From assembly GCA_031969915.1 (NCBI GenBank), contig DALYJJ010000022.1:1-59780 (forward strand): a stretch of 59,780 bases of DNA, in the 5' to 3' direction. Position 1 is the stretch's first letter. Every line of letters starts with the position of its first letter. Below the pieces are notes generated by a model. The model saw only the letters and a program-made list of their open reading frames with translations. It was not told the origin of the DNA and searched no databases. Both the position numbers and the translations under genes were made by a program. Positions 24,385-33,510 of this stretch are shown piece by piece. Source of the stretch: DALYJJ01 sp031969915. GTDB taxonomy: Bacteria > Acidobacteriota > Terriglobia > Bryobacterales > Bryobacteraceae.

Positions 24385-25410
24385 CTAAGGCAAAGCCGCG
24401 TAGTAGCCGTTGCGGGCTCTCACTTTCACGTTCGGGAGATTGACGTCTACTCTAACTCTTCGGAAGATTTTCGCGGAGTCTGTGTCATTCGCTTCCGGAA
24501 TGTAGCGAAGGATGTACTGCGTGGTGACTTCGCCAGCCACGTCCGCAACCGCCTTGAACAAGCCCTGGGCGATCGCCGCCGCGTAGCCGCCGGTTCCTAC
24601 GGTGAGAGCGTAGTTGCCCGCGTCCTGCGGCTTGGACAGGTAGCCGGAAACATCCTTGTAAACGTTTTCCAACGGATAGACCACGCGCCCGCCCGTTTCG
24701 TCGGCCAACCGGACCAGCGTCGATTCGCCCTCGGAATTGAAGCCGAAAGCCTTGGTGCTCACCGCGTACACCGTCACAAGGTTGCGCTGCGCCAGTTCCA
24801 CGACTTCATTGAGGGACTTCTTGCTGGCGTTATCGTGCCCGTCGCCGATGACGATGAGGATGCGCCGGGGCTCGATCGGCTCGCCCTTCACCAGGTTGCG
24901 GCTGGTGCACGCCATGTACACCGCATCGAACAGCGCAGCGCCGCCGCCGGGCTTCAGCTTGCGGATCTTGTCCAGGAGTTTCTCGGGGTCGTCGGTGGTG
25001 TTCACCGCCACCTCGGCGTCGGTGGAATACGTGATCAGATAGCCGCTATAGCGCTTGTCGCCGCCGGGCATCAAGGTGATCACCAGTTCCTGGGCGGCCT
25101 CCAGGAATTTCTGCCAATGCAGGCGCTGGGCGTTGCTTAAGTCCAGCAGGAATCCCACCACCACGGGCTGCTTCTGTTCGCGCGTGAAGTAGGAGATCCT
25201 CTGCTCCTTGCCCTCGTCGAACACTTTGAAGTCTTTCAACTCCAGGTCCGAGACGAATCGGCCCTTGTCGTCGGTGATCGTCACCGGAACGATGACTTCG
25301 TTCACCGAAACCTTGATGGCCGCGGGTTGGGGCTGGGCGGCATCCGGCGGCGTCTGCGACAGCGCCGCGGACACCGGCAGTAAAGCAAGAACCGTGAGCA
25401 AACGACCCAT
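24385..25410 (-). CDS. Secreted VWFA-related acidobacterial protein
   Basis: 341 residues. A signal peptide (LLTVLALLPVSAALS) is followed by a strand-rich N-domain (IKVSVNEVIVPVTITDDKG) and a von Willebrand A domain. This order matches the VWFA-related domain family described from acidobacteria (TIGR03436), which is found in many copies per genome. The MIDAS motif is imperfect (DLSNA in place of DxSxS), while a GDGHDN segment may supply a later metal ligand. The role is unknown; export and protein binding are likely. It is a good taxonomic hint for the window. Confidence 0.85.
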   Translation of the reverse strand: MGRLLTVLALLPVSAALSQTPPDAAQPQPAAIKVSVNEVIVPVTITDDKGRFVSDLELKDFKVFDEGKEQRISYFTREQKQPVVVGFLLDLSNAQRLHWQKFLEAAQELVITLMPGGDKRYSGYLITYSTDAEVAVNTTDDPEKLLDKIRKLKPGGGAALFDAVYMACTSRNLVKGEPIEPRRILIVIGDGHDNASKKSLNEVVELAQRNLVTVYAVSTKAFGFNSEGESTLVRLADETGGRVVYPLENVYKDVSGYLSKPQDAGNYALTVGTGGYAAAIAQGLFKAVADVAGEVTTQYILRYIPEANDTDSAKIFRRVRVDVNLPNVKVRARNGYYAALP

Positions 25411-25475
25411 GTGAGAGAAAACCCTGCCTCCATTATACGGGGCCGGAGGCGGCCCGGTTACGGATATCCTGAAAC

Positions 25476-26069
25476 GTGACCTCGCCGCTCCCCGGCTTCG
25501 AATTCTTGAAAGCCCCGGCCGTCGACCGGCCGTTCGACAGCCCGGATTGGGCCTTCGAAATCAAGTACGACGGCGTCCGTGCACTGGCGAGTTCGGACGG
25601 ACAGCGGACCGTGCTCTCCACCGCCGGCAGGCCGAGCCGCATGGGTTTTCCCCTTTTGGAGCGCGCCATCGCCCAGGCCCTGGGTGGCATTCCGGCGGTG
25701 ATCGACGGTGAGATCGTGTGCCTGGACCGGGAAGGCCGCCCCGATTACCGCGCCCTGTCACGCCGCCGCGACCGTGCCCATTTCATCGCCTTCGACCTGC
25801 TTCAACTGAACGGCGAAGACCTCCGAACTCTTCCCTGGTGGGAGCGGAAACGCCTGCTCGAGGACATTGCCGGCGGAAACCCATGGCTCGGTTACGCGCG
25901 GCATGTCCGCGAGCGCGGCATCGCTTTCTACGAGGCCGCGTGCAGCCACGACCTGGAAGGCGTGGTCGCCAAATGGATGCACGGCCCCTATGTGCCCGGA
26001 GCAACGCCGCCCGCCTGGGTGCAAATCCGCAACTCGCGGTACTCTCGCGCCCGGCGCCGGTCGCGCTAA
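25476..26069 (+). CDS. ATP-dependent DNA ligase-like nucleotidyltransferase domain only
   Basis: 197 residues, start GTG 25476. Motif I is FEIKYDGVRA, with the adenylated Lys; motif III region is FIAFDLLQLNG and motif IV is LEGVVAKW. The motif V position reads WVQIRNS, where Lys residues are usual. The protein then ends in a basic tail (SRARRRSR), so the OB-fold domain with motif VI is missing. Normal minimal ligases are about 270-310 residues. It may self-adenylate without sealing nicks, may work with another protein, or may be a decaying gene. The LacD-like gene begins 10 bases after its stop. Confidence 0.75.
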   Translation: MTSPLPGFEFLKAPAVDRPFDSPDWAFEIKYDGVRALASSDGQRTVLSTAGRPSRMGFPLLERAIAQALGGIPAVIDGEIVCLDREGRPDYRALSRRRDRAHFIAFDLLQLNGEDLRTLPWWERKRLLEDIAGGNPWLGYARHVRERGIAFYEAACSHDLEGVVAKWMHGPYVPGATPPAWVQIRNSRYSRARRRSR

Positions 26070-26079
26070 GGTGAGAGCG

Positions 26080-27120
26080 GTGTCGAAACGAGAACGATTG
26101 GAGCGTTTGAGCACGCCGCGCGGCGTGATCGCCGCCTTGGCCGTGGACCAGCGCAGGAGCCTCCGCCGCATGATCGCGGACGCCGCGGGTGCGCCTCTGG
26201 AGCAGATCTCCGGCCAGCGACTGGCTGCCTTCAAGTCGGCGGTAACCGCGACGCTGACGCCACGGGCCAGTGCTGTGCTGCTCGATCCCGAGTATGGCCT
26301 GGACGCCGCCCGCCGCCGCGCGCCCGGCTGTGGACTGCTCTTGGCCTACGAGATGGATGGCTACGAGAACCCTCGGCCGCACCGCATGTTGGCGCTGCTG
26401 CCGCGCGAGTCCGTCCGCCGCCTGAAGGATCGGGGCGCCGACGGTATCAAGATCCTGCTCTCCTACACGCCGCACGGCGACCCGGCCGCCAACGATGAGA
26501 AGAAGGCCCTGATCGAACGCATCGGAAACGAATGCGCGGCCCAGGCGCTGCCCTTTTTTCTGGAGCCGGTTGGCTACGACCCGGGCGGCCTCGATCCGCA
26601 CGGTGTCGAATACGCGCGCCGCAAGACGGAGATCGTGCTCCGGTCGATGGAGGAGTTTGCGCGGCCCGAATATGGTGTCGATGCCTTGAAGGTGGAGTTT
26701 CCCGTGAACGCCGCCTTCGTCGAGGGAACGGCGGTTTTTTCCGGAGAGCGCGTCTGGTCAAGAGAAGCCGCCCTTGAGGCTTTTCGCGAGGCGGACCGTT
26801 TGGCGGGCCGCGTTCCCTACATCTACCTGAGCGCCGGGGTGAGTGCGCGGCACTTCACCGAATCCCTGAAATTGGCCGCGGCAGCGGGTGCGCGGTACTC
26901 GGGCGTGCTCTGCGGCCGCGCCACCTGGCAGGACGGCGTCTCCCTTTTCGCGAACCAGGAATCCGCGGCCTTCGAGCGGTGGCTGGAAACGGAGGGCATC
27001 CGCAACATCGACGCCGTGAACGAGTGTCTGCGCGCCGCCACGCCGTGGCACGAGCGATGGGTGGAAGGGGTTCGCCGGACTACTTCTTCGCCGGCGGCCA
27101 ACCCCACGCCCGCAGAATGA
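26080..27120 (+). CDS. LacD-type class I aldolase (tagatose-1,6-bisphosphate aldolase family)
   Basis: 346 residues. The LacD pattern is plain: VIAALAVDQRRSLRRMI at the start, VLLDPEYGLDAA, GLLLAYEMDGY, LPFFLEPVGYD, and the Schiff-base Lys in VDALKVEFPVN. Family members cleave tagatose-1,6-bisphosphate, or in the YihT branch a sulfosugar phosphate, to DHAP and an aldehyde. GTG 26080 has an AGGTGA site just upstream and gives the best family N-terminus; GTG 26071 is also possible. No lac or sulfoquinovose genes lie beside it. Its 3' end overlaps the convergent phosphatase gene by 41 bases. Confidence 0.85.
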   Translation: MSKRERLERLSTPRGVIAALAVDQRRSLRRMIADAAGAPLEQISGQRLAAFKSAVTATLTPRASAVLLDPEYGLDAARRRAPGCGLLLAYEMDGYENPRPHRMLALLPRESVRRLKDRGADGIKILLSYTPHGDPAANDEKKALIERIGNECAAQALPFFLEPVGYDPGGLDPHGVEYARRKTEIVLRSMEEFARPEYGVDALKVEFPVNAAFVEGTAVFSGERVWSREAALEAFREADRLAGRVPYIYLSAGVSARHFTESLKLAAAAGARYSGVLCGRATWQDGVSLFANQESAAFERWLETEGIRNIDAVNECLRAATPWHERWVEGVRRTTSSPAANPTPAE

Positions 27121-28219
27121 TCTCAAAGATCGCCGTGTTCGGCAGAAAGCCGCGCACCGCTTCGGCGCCCGGACCGGTGGCTGCCACGATCACTTCCTCA
27201 GCCGAATGCGACCCGTCCACCTTCAGGTACTTCAGGTGCGGCGGGTCCTTCTTCGCCTTGCCCTCGTTGCCTTTTTTCCACTCGTCGTAGCCCTCAAGCA
27301 CCGGCTTGTCCTGCGGCCCGGAGACGACGCGAAGGTCGAAGGAGTGATCGGCGGTGAAGAGCAACAGCGTCTCGGACGGCTTGGTGATCGCGGCGATGTC
27401 GCGGATCAGCGCGTCAAAGGCGACCAGCCGGTCCAGTCCCGCCTTCGGATCGTCGGTATGCGCGTCCGATTCGATCATCAGGAAGTACCCCTTCGGGTTC
27501 TTCGAGAGCAGTTCGATGGCGCGCTTCGCCGCCGCGCTCAGATCCACCGCGCCGTCCACGACGATCAATGGCCGCTTCTCATCCACAGGCGCCGCCGCCA
27601 GGCTGGTGTAGACGGGCCGCCGCGCGGCGGCCGCCCCCGCGTCGGCGTCCTTGCCTAGCGCCTTGACGTCCTCCCAAATCCGCTTTCGCCCAGGCCCATA
27701 GAGGAAATCGACGCCGTCACCAAAGCGCGGCGTGAACAACTGCAGGAAGATCTCGCCCCACTTGCGGCGGTCGTTCGCATGCGCGTAGCAAGCGGCCGGC
27801 GTGGCATCGGTGATGGTTACGTTGGACATCACGCCGGTGGAAAGACCGCGCTCTTCGGCGTACTCGAGCAGGGTCTTCAACGGCGTGCCGTCCTGCTTGC
27901 CCCGAACCGTGTCGGCGCCCTGGCTGATGACGCCGTTGTGGGTCTTCTGCCCGGTGACGATCGCGGTCATGCCCGCCGCCGAATCGCTCACCCAGTTCTT
28001 CACCGGCGAGGTGTCGGAGAGGCCGATGTGCGGCCATGACTGCACGAACAGCTTCTGGGGCGCGCTGTGGCCGTGAATACTGGCGGCGTTCACGGTAGAG
28101 ACGCCAGCCGCGTCGGCCAGAAAGAGAATGACGTTTTTCGCGCGGGGCGAGGAGCGCTTCTTCTGCTGCGCGGGCGCGGCGAGACACAACACCGCCAGGG
28201 CGAGACAAAGTTTTCGCAT
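27080..28219 (-). CDS. Secreted alkaline phosphatase (PhoA family)
   Basis: 379 residues with a signal peptide (RKLCLALAVLCLAAPA). The metal site starts with FLADAAGVST, and the nucleophile region is VSDSAAGMTAIVTG, where the Ser after Asp forms the phospho-enzyme. Further zinc or magnesium ligands appear in MIESDAHTDD, FTADHSFD and DGSHSAEEV. It removes phosphate from monoesters in the periplasm or outside. The start is ATG 28219. FLADAAGVS differs from the usual D-G-M at the first metal Asp only in the following residues, so activity is likely kept. Confidence 0.9.
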   Translation of the reverse strand: MRKLCLALAVLCLAAPAQQKKRSSPRAKNVILFLADAAGVSTVNAASIHGHSAPQKLFVQSWPHIGLSDTSPVKNWVSDSAAGMTAIVTGQKTHNGVISQGADTVRGKQDGTPLKTLLEYAEERGLSTGVMSNVTITDATPAACYAHANDRRKWGEIFLQLFTPRFGDGVDFLYGPGRKRIWEDVKALGKDADAGAAAARRPVYTSLAAAPVDEKRPLIVVDGAVDLSAAAKRAIELLSKNPKGYFLMIESDAHTDDPKAGLDRLVAFDALIRDIAAITKPSETLLLFTADHSFDLRVVSGPQDKPVLEGYDEWKKGNEGKAKKDPPHLKYLKVDGSHSAEEVIVAATGPGAEAVRGFLPNTAIFEIILRAWGWPPAKK

Positions 28220-28240
28220 GGGGATCACTTAGTGTAACGC

Positions 28241-29068
28241 CTACCTCGCCAAGCGCGCGCGCAGCCATTCCACCAACCGGGTCTTGTACATCCTCGCATC
28301 GTCCGGCCGCTTCTCCCAGCCCTCCACACCATGGCCCGCGCCTTCGAGCGTCAGGAGATCGCACTCGACACCCAGTTCGCGAACCTTCTTCTGAAAGTCC
28401 ACTGACTGGCTGTGCGCCACCGACTTGTCCTCCGTGCCGTGAATCAAGAGCACGGGCGGCATACCGCGCCGCACGTGCGTGACCGGAGACGCGGCGGCCA
28501 GGCGTTTTTCCGCCTCCGGCGTCAGTTCCGTGCCCGCGAGCCCCATGAATTGGGCGATGTTCTCCGACAGCTTGCCTTGCCCGCGAGCGCGCCCCAGCAG
28601 GTCGTGCGGGCCGTAAAAGGACACTACACCCTTGAGCCCGAGCTTGCGCGCGCTCGTCGCCGCGATGTACGAGACGATGTGCCCGCCGGCGGACTCTCCG
28701 ACGATCGCCATCCGCTTTGCGTCCGCATTGAACGTGCGTGCGTTCTTCCGGATCCATCGGATGGCGGCCTCGGTGTCCTCGATCGCCGCCGGAAACGGGT
28801 GCTTCGGAGCCAGCCGGTAGTTGATCGAGAACCAGGCAAAGCCCGCGTCGGTCAAGGGCCCGAACAGCGGCTTCACGTATGTGGTCTTGGAGCCCGCCAC
28901 GAAGCCGCCGCCGTGCACGATGATCACCGCGGGATGCGGGCCGGGACCATCCGGAACCCAGGCGTCGAGCGTAAGGCTTTCGCCGCCCGGCCGCGCGAAT
29001 TCGATGTCCGTGCGCATCTGGCCGGCGTGGAGCGCGCCGGCTAACAAGAGGAGAGGAGCGATTCTCAT
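28241..29068 (-). CDS. Secreted alpha/beta-hydrolase esterase (HSL/BD-FAE-like)
   Basis: 275 residues from ATG 29068, with signal peptide RIAPLLLLAGALHAG. The oxyanion motif is VHGGGFVAGS, the nucleophile elbow GESAGGH, the acid Asp in HGTEDKSV and the catalytic His in GAGHGVEGW. This is the hormone-sensitive-lipase-like or feruloyl-esterase-like class that cuts small esters, for example acetyl groups on sugars. The GTG at 29083 is rejected since it would overlap the previous gene. It lies between a phosphatase and a large metalloprotease on the same strand, all exported. Confidence 0.9.
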   Translation of the reverse strand: MRIAPLLLLAGALHAGQMRTDIEFARPGGESLTLDAWVPDGPGPHPAVIIVHGGGFVAGSKTTYVKPLFGPLTDAGFAWFSINYRLAPKHPFPAAIEDTEAAIRWIRKNARTFNADAKRMAIVGESAGGHIVSYIAATSARKLGLKGVVSFYGPHDLLGRARGQGKLSENIAQFMGLAGTELTPEAEKRLAAASPVTHVRRGMPPVLLIHGTEDKSVAHSQSVDFQKKVRELGVECDLLTLEGAGHGVEGWEKRPDDARMYKTRLVEWLRARLAR

Positions 29069-29075
29069 GGGTGGT

Positions 29076-31457
29076 TTACTCACAGCCGATGGGCTGACCG
29101 GGCGGAATCGTGGTGGAGCGAGGCGCGGCGAAGTCTTTGGGATTCTCGTCGAAGCGCTTCAGCAAGTAGAGAACGAAGGCACGATGAGCGGACGTGGACG
29201 GCGCTTTGAATGCCGCGCGCACGGTCTCCAATGCCGCCAGCGCGTGGCCGCGCGCCTGCGGGGCGGCCCCGTCATCGGAAGCCAGCGCCATCAGGTGACG
29301 CACGGTAGCGAAGGCGGCGACGCGCTGCAACTCGCCGGCATAGCCGGTTCGGGTGGGCGCCAGCACCGTCGCCTGCAGCACGGCCTTCAACACTTCCTCG
29401 AGCGAAGGGTTGGCCGCGTCGCGCGCGTGATACTGCACCAGGCGCGCCGCGCGCTCAGGGTTGAGGAGCAATGACAGCGTCAACTCCGCCGCCGCCTCGG
29501 CCGGCCCGAGGGCATCGAAGGTCAGTCCCGTGCGATGCCGGAAGCTCTCGCGCGAGCGCTCATAGCCTTCGGCGCGCGGCGGCAGGATCTTCAGGAGCGA
29601 TTCGGGAAGGGCGAGCTGCTCGGGCGCGAGAGCCGTCAACAGCGCCTGCAAGGCGCGCCGCTGCTCCGCGGGTGCGACGATGGCCGGCTGCATCTGGCCG
29701 TCACCGCGCAGTGCGTACCGGTAGTTGAGCCCGCCGATCGACTTCGCCGCCGCTTCCAACTGGTACCGGTGGCCCAGGTAGAGCGGCACCAGTGTGTCTT
29801 CCAGGTTCGACAGAGGCATGCCGAGCCGGATGTTGCGCTCACCGAAGCGCGCCATCGCTGCCGCGCGCACGTCCATCATGCGCTTCAACTCGTCCACCGC
29901 GTTGGCCCCGCTGTCCCACAGATGCGATTCCGGATGCGCGCTGCCTAACGGCCGTGAGTCGTCGTCGCTCAGGAAGTAGAGGCCCCGCCGATGCGCGGCG
30001 TCGAGGATCGCGTTCAGGCTCGTGCGTTCGTCCGCGCCCTCGGAGAACTCCCGGTAGCCCCAGTCGATGGCTACTTTGTCCCAATCGCCGATGCCGGTGC
30101 CGTAGGCGTCCGAGAAATCGGGCGTGCCGCCAGTGAGTTTGATGTAGGGGTGCGGGTAATCCATCACGCTCGACCGGTTGCGCGTGCTCGCGGCGTAGTT
30201 GTGCGAAAGCCCGAGCGTGTGTCCCACCTCGTGCGCGGAGAGCTGGCGGAGGCGGGCGAGAGCCATCCGCTCCATCGCCGGATCGAGTGGCTTGCCCGCC
30301 TCGTGCGGCGCAAGAAAGGCTTCTGCGATCAGGTAGTCCTGCCGCACGCGCAGCGAACCCAGGGTCACGTGGCCCTTCAGAATTTCACCGGTCCGGGGAT
30401 CGCTCACGCTGGCGCCGTACGACCAGCCGCGCGTCGAACGGTGCACCCACTGAATGACGTTGTACCGGACGTCCATCGGGTCGGCGCCCTCCGGCATCAG
30501 CTCCACTCGGTAGGCGTTCCGGAAGCCTGCCGCCTCGAATGCCTGCGCCCACCAGCGCGCGCCCTCGAGGAGCGCCGACCGCACCGGCTCGGGCGTGCCG
30601 CGATCCAGGTAGTACACGATGGGCTTCACCGGTTCGCTCACCGCAGCCGACGGGTCCTTCTTCTCCAGGCGGTGCCGGTTGATGAAGCGTTTCTGGATGG
30701 GTTCGGAGATCGGGGTGGAGTAGTCGTAGTAGCTGCGCCCGGAATAGCCGGCGCGCGGGTCGAATGCGCGAGGTTTGTATCCGGGCGGCGGAAGTTCGAT
30801 GAACGAGAGGTGTTGCCGGAGCGTGATCGCTTCCGGCGTCGGCGTCACGTCGCGAACGAACCGGCCCGGGTCATCGCCGGCGAAGGTGAGCGTGGCCTCG
30901 ATTTCCGTGTTCTTTGGGAAATTCCTGGTGCGGGGCAAGTAGATGGCGCTGCGCGAAGCGTCCAGACGGAAGGTCCCCTGCCGCGCCTGTTGGATCGCGC
31001 GCGCTACCCCGGCCGCGTCCCGCAGCGCGAAGCCGGTCAGGTCTACCAGCAGCCTGCCCGGCTCTTCCGCCTCCACCGGGAAACCCCAAAGCGCGGACTG
31101 TGCGAACGACTCCTGGACGGCCCGCCGTTCATCGGCGTCCGCCGACGTGGCCCGGTACTCGTAGTTGGGCTGGATCAGGAGGACCTTGTTGCCCACCCGT
31201 TCGAATCTCACGATCCGCCGCCCGGACAGGCGTCCCCGGTCGAGGCCGATATCGTTGGAGCCGAGGCCGCCGGGCAGCGAATCGACGTAGAGAAACTCCG
31301 TGTCGAGCTTGTCGATCACCAGCCAAAGCTTGCCCGCCTTGGCGTCCCAATAGAGCGGAAAGTAGCCGGGCAGAGCCTGGAACCCCGCGGTCCTTTCGGC
31401 CACCGTAGCCGCCTGGGCCGAGAGCACGAAGGTGAGCAGCAGAAGGAAGTAGCGCAT
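29076..31457 (-). CDS. Secreted zinc metalloprotease (DUF5117/DUF5118 type)
   Basis: 793 residues from ATG 31457, which begins the signal peptide RYFLLLLTFVLSAQA. The metzincin-like site is SAHEVGHTLGLSHN (HExxHxxGxxH). The N-terminal third (FPLYWDAKAGKLWLVI, LPGGLGSNDIGLDRG) and the middle block VNRHRLEKKD-like region (FINRHRLEKKD) follow the DUF5117/DUF5118 architecture known from Acidobacteria and Bacteroidetes, followed by a C-terminal helical part. It is probably a periplasmic or secreted peptidase. Natural substrates of the family are not known. The esterase gene follows after 7 bases. Confidence 0.88.
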   Translation of the reverse strand: MRYFLLLLTFVLSAQAATVAERTAGFQALPGYFPLYWDAKAGKLWLVIDKLDTEFLYVDSLPGGLGSNDIGLDRGRLSGRRIVRFERVGNKVLLIQPNYEYRATSADADERRAVQESFAQSALWGFPVEAEEPGRLLVDLTGFALRDAAGVARAIQQARQGTFRLDASRSAIYLPRTRNFPKNTEIEATLTFAGDDPGRFVRDVTPTPEAITLRQHLSFIELPPPGYKPRAFDPRAGYSGRSYYDYSTPISEPIQKRFINRHRLEKKDPSAAVSEPVKPIVYYLDRGTPEPVRSALLEGARWWAQAFEAAGFRNAYRVELMPEGADPMDVRYNVIQWVHRSTRGWSYGASVSDPRTGEILKGHVTLGSLRVRQDYLIAEAFLAPHEAGKPLDPAMERMALARLRQLSAHEVGHTLGLSHNYAASTRNRSSVMDYPHPYIKLTGGTPDFSDAYGTGIGDWDKVAIDWGYREFSEGADERTSLNAILDAAHRRGLYFLSDDDSRPLGSAHPESHLWDSGANAVDELKRMMDVRAAAMARFGERNIRLGMPLSNLEDTLVPLYLGHRYQLEAAAKSIGGLNYRYALRGDGQMQPAIVAPAEQRRALQALLTALAPEQLALPESLLKILPPRAEGYERSRESFRHRTGLTFDALGPAEAAAELTLSLLLNPERAARLVQYHARDAANPSLEEVLKAVLQATVLAPTRTGYAGELQRVAAFATVRHLMALASDDGAAPQARGHALAALETVRAAFKAPSTSAHRAFVLYLLKRFDENPKDFAAPRSTTIPPGQPIGCE

Positions 31458-31575
31458 GGCAAGATGGCACATTGTCGCATGCACGAGCGAGGCGCTGTCA
31501 TCGCGCTGTTATCGAACTTGCGCTGGACCCCCCGATTGCGTCAATCTAAGAGGTTTTCCGCACACCGAGAACCTC

Positions 31576-32529
31576 ATGAGGGTCAACGTCCTCTATCACG
31601 ATCACTGCTTCGACGGCGCGGCCTCGGCCGCTTTCTTTAGCCGTTTTCTCGAAGACCGGCTGCATCCCGGCGCCGAGTTCCGCTTCATCGGCATGGCGCA
31701 CAAAGCGGACCAGCTCTTCGACGACCGCGACTTCGATGGCGACGTGAACGCCATCGTGGACTTCAAATACTCCCCCGACCCAAGGCTCACCTGGTGGTTC
31801 GACCACCATCAAAGCGCCTTTCTCCGGCCGGAGGATGCCGAGCACTACCGGCGCGATGCGAGCGGCAGAAAGATGTACGACCCGTCGTTCCGTTCCTGCA
31901 CCGGCTACATTCGCGCGGTGACGCGTGAGAAGTTCGGCTACGAAGCGACCGACCTCGAGGAGCTGGTGCGGTGGGCCGACATTATCGACGGCGCCAAGTA
32001 CACCGACGCGAACGAGGCGGTGCTGCTCGGCGAACCGGCGATGAAATTGACGCTCATCATTGAGGCGGCGAAGGGCTCGGAGACCGTCCACCACATTATC
32101 CGGGCGATGCGGATCAAGACGCTGGCGCAGATCATCGAGGAGCCGGCCATGCAAGAGGTCTACCGTCCGTTGCACCAGCGGCACCTGGAGTCGATTGACC
32201 TCATCGGCGAGACCGCCACCTGCGAGCGGGGCGTGATCTACTTCGACGTGAGCGGATACGACCTGGAGGGATACAACAAGTTCGTCCCGTACTACCTGTT
32301 TCCCGATTCCACGTACACGGTATCGATCAGCAACGCCAGTTTCCGGACGAAAGTTTCGGTGGGCTCGAATCCGTGGGCGAAGGAAGAGCCGAAGCACAAC
32401 CTGGCGACGATCTGCGAGCGTTACGGTGGCGGCGGACACGCACGCGTGGGGGCGATCAGCTTTCCGAAGGGTGCGCTGGAGGAAGCCCGGCGCGCGGCGG
32501 CCGAGATCGCCGAGGAGTTGAAGCGCTAG
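31576..32529 (+). CDS. DHH/DHHA1-family phosphoesterase-like protein
   Basis: 317 residues from ATG 31576. NVLYHDHCFDGAASAAFF is a variant of DHH motif I, FDHHQSAF is motif III and ERYGGGGHARVGA is the DHHA1 glycine loop. Relatives include NrnA nanoRNases, c-di-AMP phosphodiesterases and RecJ. The insert between the domains is long and the N-terminal Asp ligands are partly changed (HDHCFD), so nuclease activity should be tested rather than assumed. It is followed 18 bases on by a YbjQ-like gene. Confidence 0.82.
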   Translation: MRVNVLYHDHCFDGAASAAFFSRFLEDRLHPGAEFRFIGMAHKADQLFDDRDFDGDVNAIVDFKYSPDPRLTWWFDHHQSAFLRPEDAEHYRRDASGRKMYDPSFRSCTGYIRAVTREKFGYEATDLEELVRWADIIDGAKYTDANEAVLLGEPAMKLTLIIEAAKGSETVHHIIRAMRIKTLAQIIEEPAMQEVYRPLHQRHLESIDLIGETATCERGVIYFDVSGYDLEGYNKFVPYYLFPDSTYTVSISNASFRTKVSVGSNPWAKEEPKHNLATICERYGGGGHARVGAISFPKGALEEARRAAAEIAEELKR

Positions 32530-32547
32530 ATCGGCTAGCATGAAACC

Positions 32548-32868
32548 ATGCTGGTTCTGACCACCCCGAACATCGAAGGCAAAGCTATCTCACAGTACTT
32601 CGGTATTGTGAGCGGCGAAGCGATTCTCGGTGCGAACATCTTCAAGGATTTCTTCGCCGGCATCCGGGACATCGTCGGCGGCCGCTCGGCTTCCTATGAG
32701 AAGGAGTTACGGCGGGCCAAGGAAATCGCGGTGCAGGAGATGATCGAGCAGGCCGCGCAGTTGGGCGCGAACGCGGTGATCGGCGTGGATCTCGACTACG
32801 AGACGATCGGAGAGCGGGGCAGCATGCTGATGGTGAGCGCGAGCGGCACGGCCGTGCTCTACCGCTGA
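32548..32868 (+). CDS. YbjQ/UPF0145 family protein
   Basis: 106 residues, the usual length. Landmarks are LTTPNIEGKAISQYFGIVSGE at the start (read as two blocks), IVGGRSASYEKELRRAKE in the middle and LGANAVIGVDLDYETIG toward the end. The fold forms pentamers in solved members; function is unknown, and heavy-metal binding was only proposed. Its stop codon directly abuts the convergent ribE stop. Confidence 0.9.
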   Translation: MLVLTTPNIEGKAISQYFGIVSGEAILGANIFKDFFAGIRDIVGGRSASYEKELRRAKEIAVQEMIEQAAQLGANAVIGVDLDYETIGERGSMLMVSASGTAVLYR

Positions 32869-33510
32869 TCAGTAGCCCTGTTCGCGAAGGTCTTCGACGG
32901 TCCGCTGCGGGCGGCGCTCGAGGGTGGCGAGCATCTTCTCGACGTACTTCGCCAGCACATCGACTTCCAGGTTGACGCGGTCGCCGTGACGCCGCTGGCG
33001 GAGCGCGGTCTTCTCCACGGTAGTGGGAATGACCGCTACGGCCAACTCCGGCCCCGCGAGCGACGCGATGGTCAGACTGATGCCGTCGATGGAAATGGAA
33101 CCCTTGTAGACCAGGTAGCGGTCGATCTCCGGCGGGACGCGGATCTTCAGCCACCAGTTGCCGGCGCCCAAATCCTCCAGGCCGACAAACTCCCCGGTCG
33201 CGTCGACGTGCCCTTGGACGATATGGCCGCCGAACCGGCCCCCGGGGGAGAGCGGCCGCTCGAGGTTCACCATCGCGCCGGTGCGCAAATCACCCAGGTT
33301 GCTGGCGCGCAGCGTTTCCGGGGACACGTCGGCGGCGAAGGAGTCCTTGCGAAGCTCGACGGCCGTCAGACAGACGCCGTTCACTGAGATGCTATCGCCT
33401 TCCCTCGCATCGCCGAGCACGGTTTTGGCGCGCACCCGCAGCCGTGAACCCGCGGCGCGCGGCTCGATGGTGTCGATGGTTCCCACTTCCTCGATGATCC
33501 CGGTGAACAC
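32869..33510 (-). CDS. ribE: Riboflavin synthase alpha subunit
   Basis: 213 residues with two lumazine-binding repeats: MFTGIIEEVGTI opens the first and FGGHIVQGHVDATG the second. The enzyme dismutates two 6,7-dimethyl-8-ribityllumazine molecules to riboflavin and the pyrimidine. The gene starts one base after the ribD stop, so the two are co-transcribed. No ribH or ribBA gene is near, and no FMN riboswitch is seen upstream of the unit. Confidence 0.96.
   Translation of the reverse strand: MFTGIIEEVGTIDTIEPRAAGSRLRVRAKTVLGDAREGDSISVNGVCLTAVELRKDSFAADVSPETLRASNLGDLRTGAMVNLERPLSPGGRFGGHIVQGHVDATGEFVGLEDLGAGNWWLKIRVPPEIDRYLVYKGSISIDGISLTIASLAGPELAVAVIPTTVEKTALRQRRHGDRVNLEVDVLAKYVEKMLATLERRPQRTVEDLREQGY

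Noticed and set aside
31458..31575. A possible tRNA or small RNA between the metalloprotease and the DHH gene
   Set aside because: No cloverleaf pairing or TPsiC-like box is visible; the 118 bases look like a divergent promoter region.
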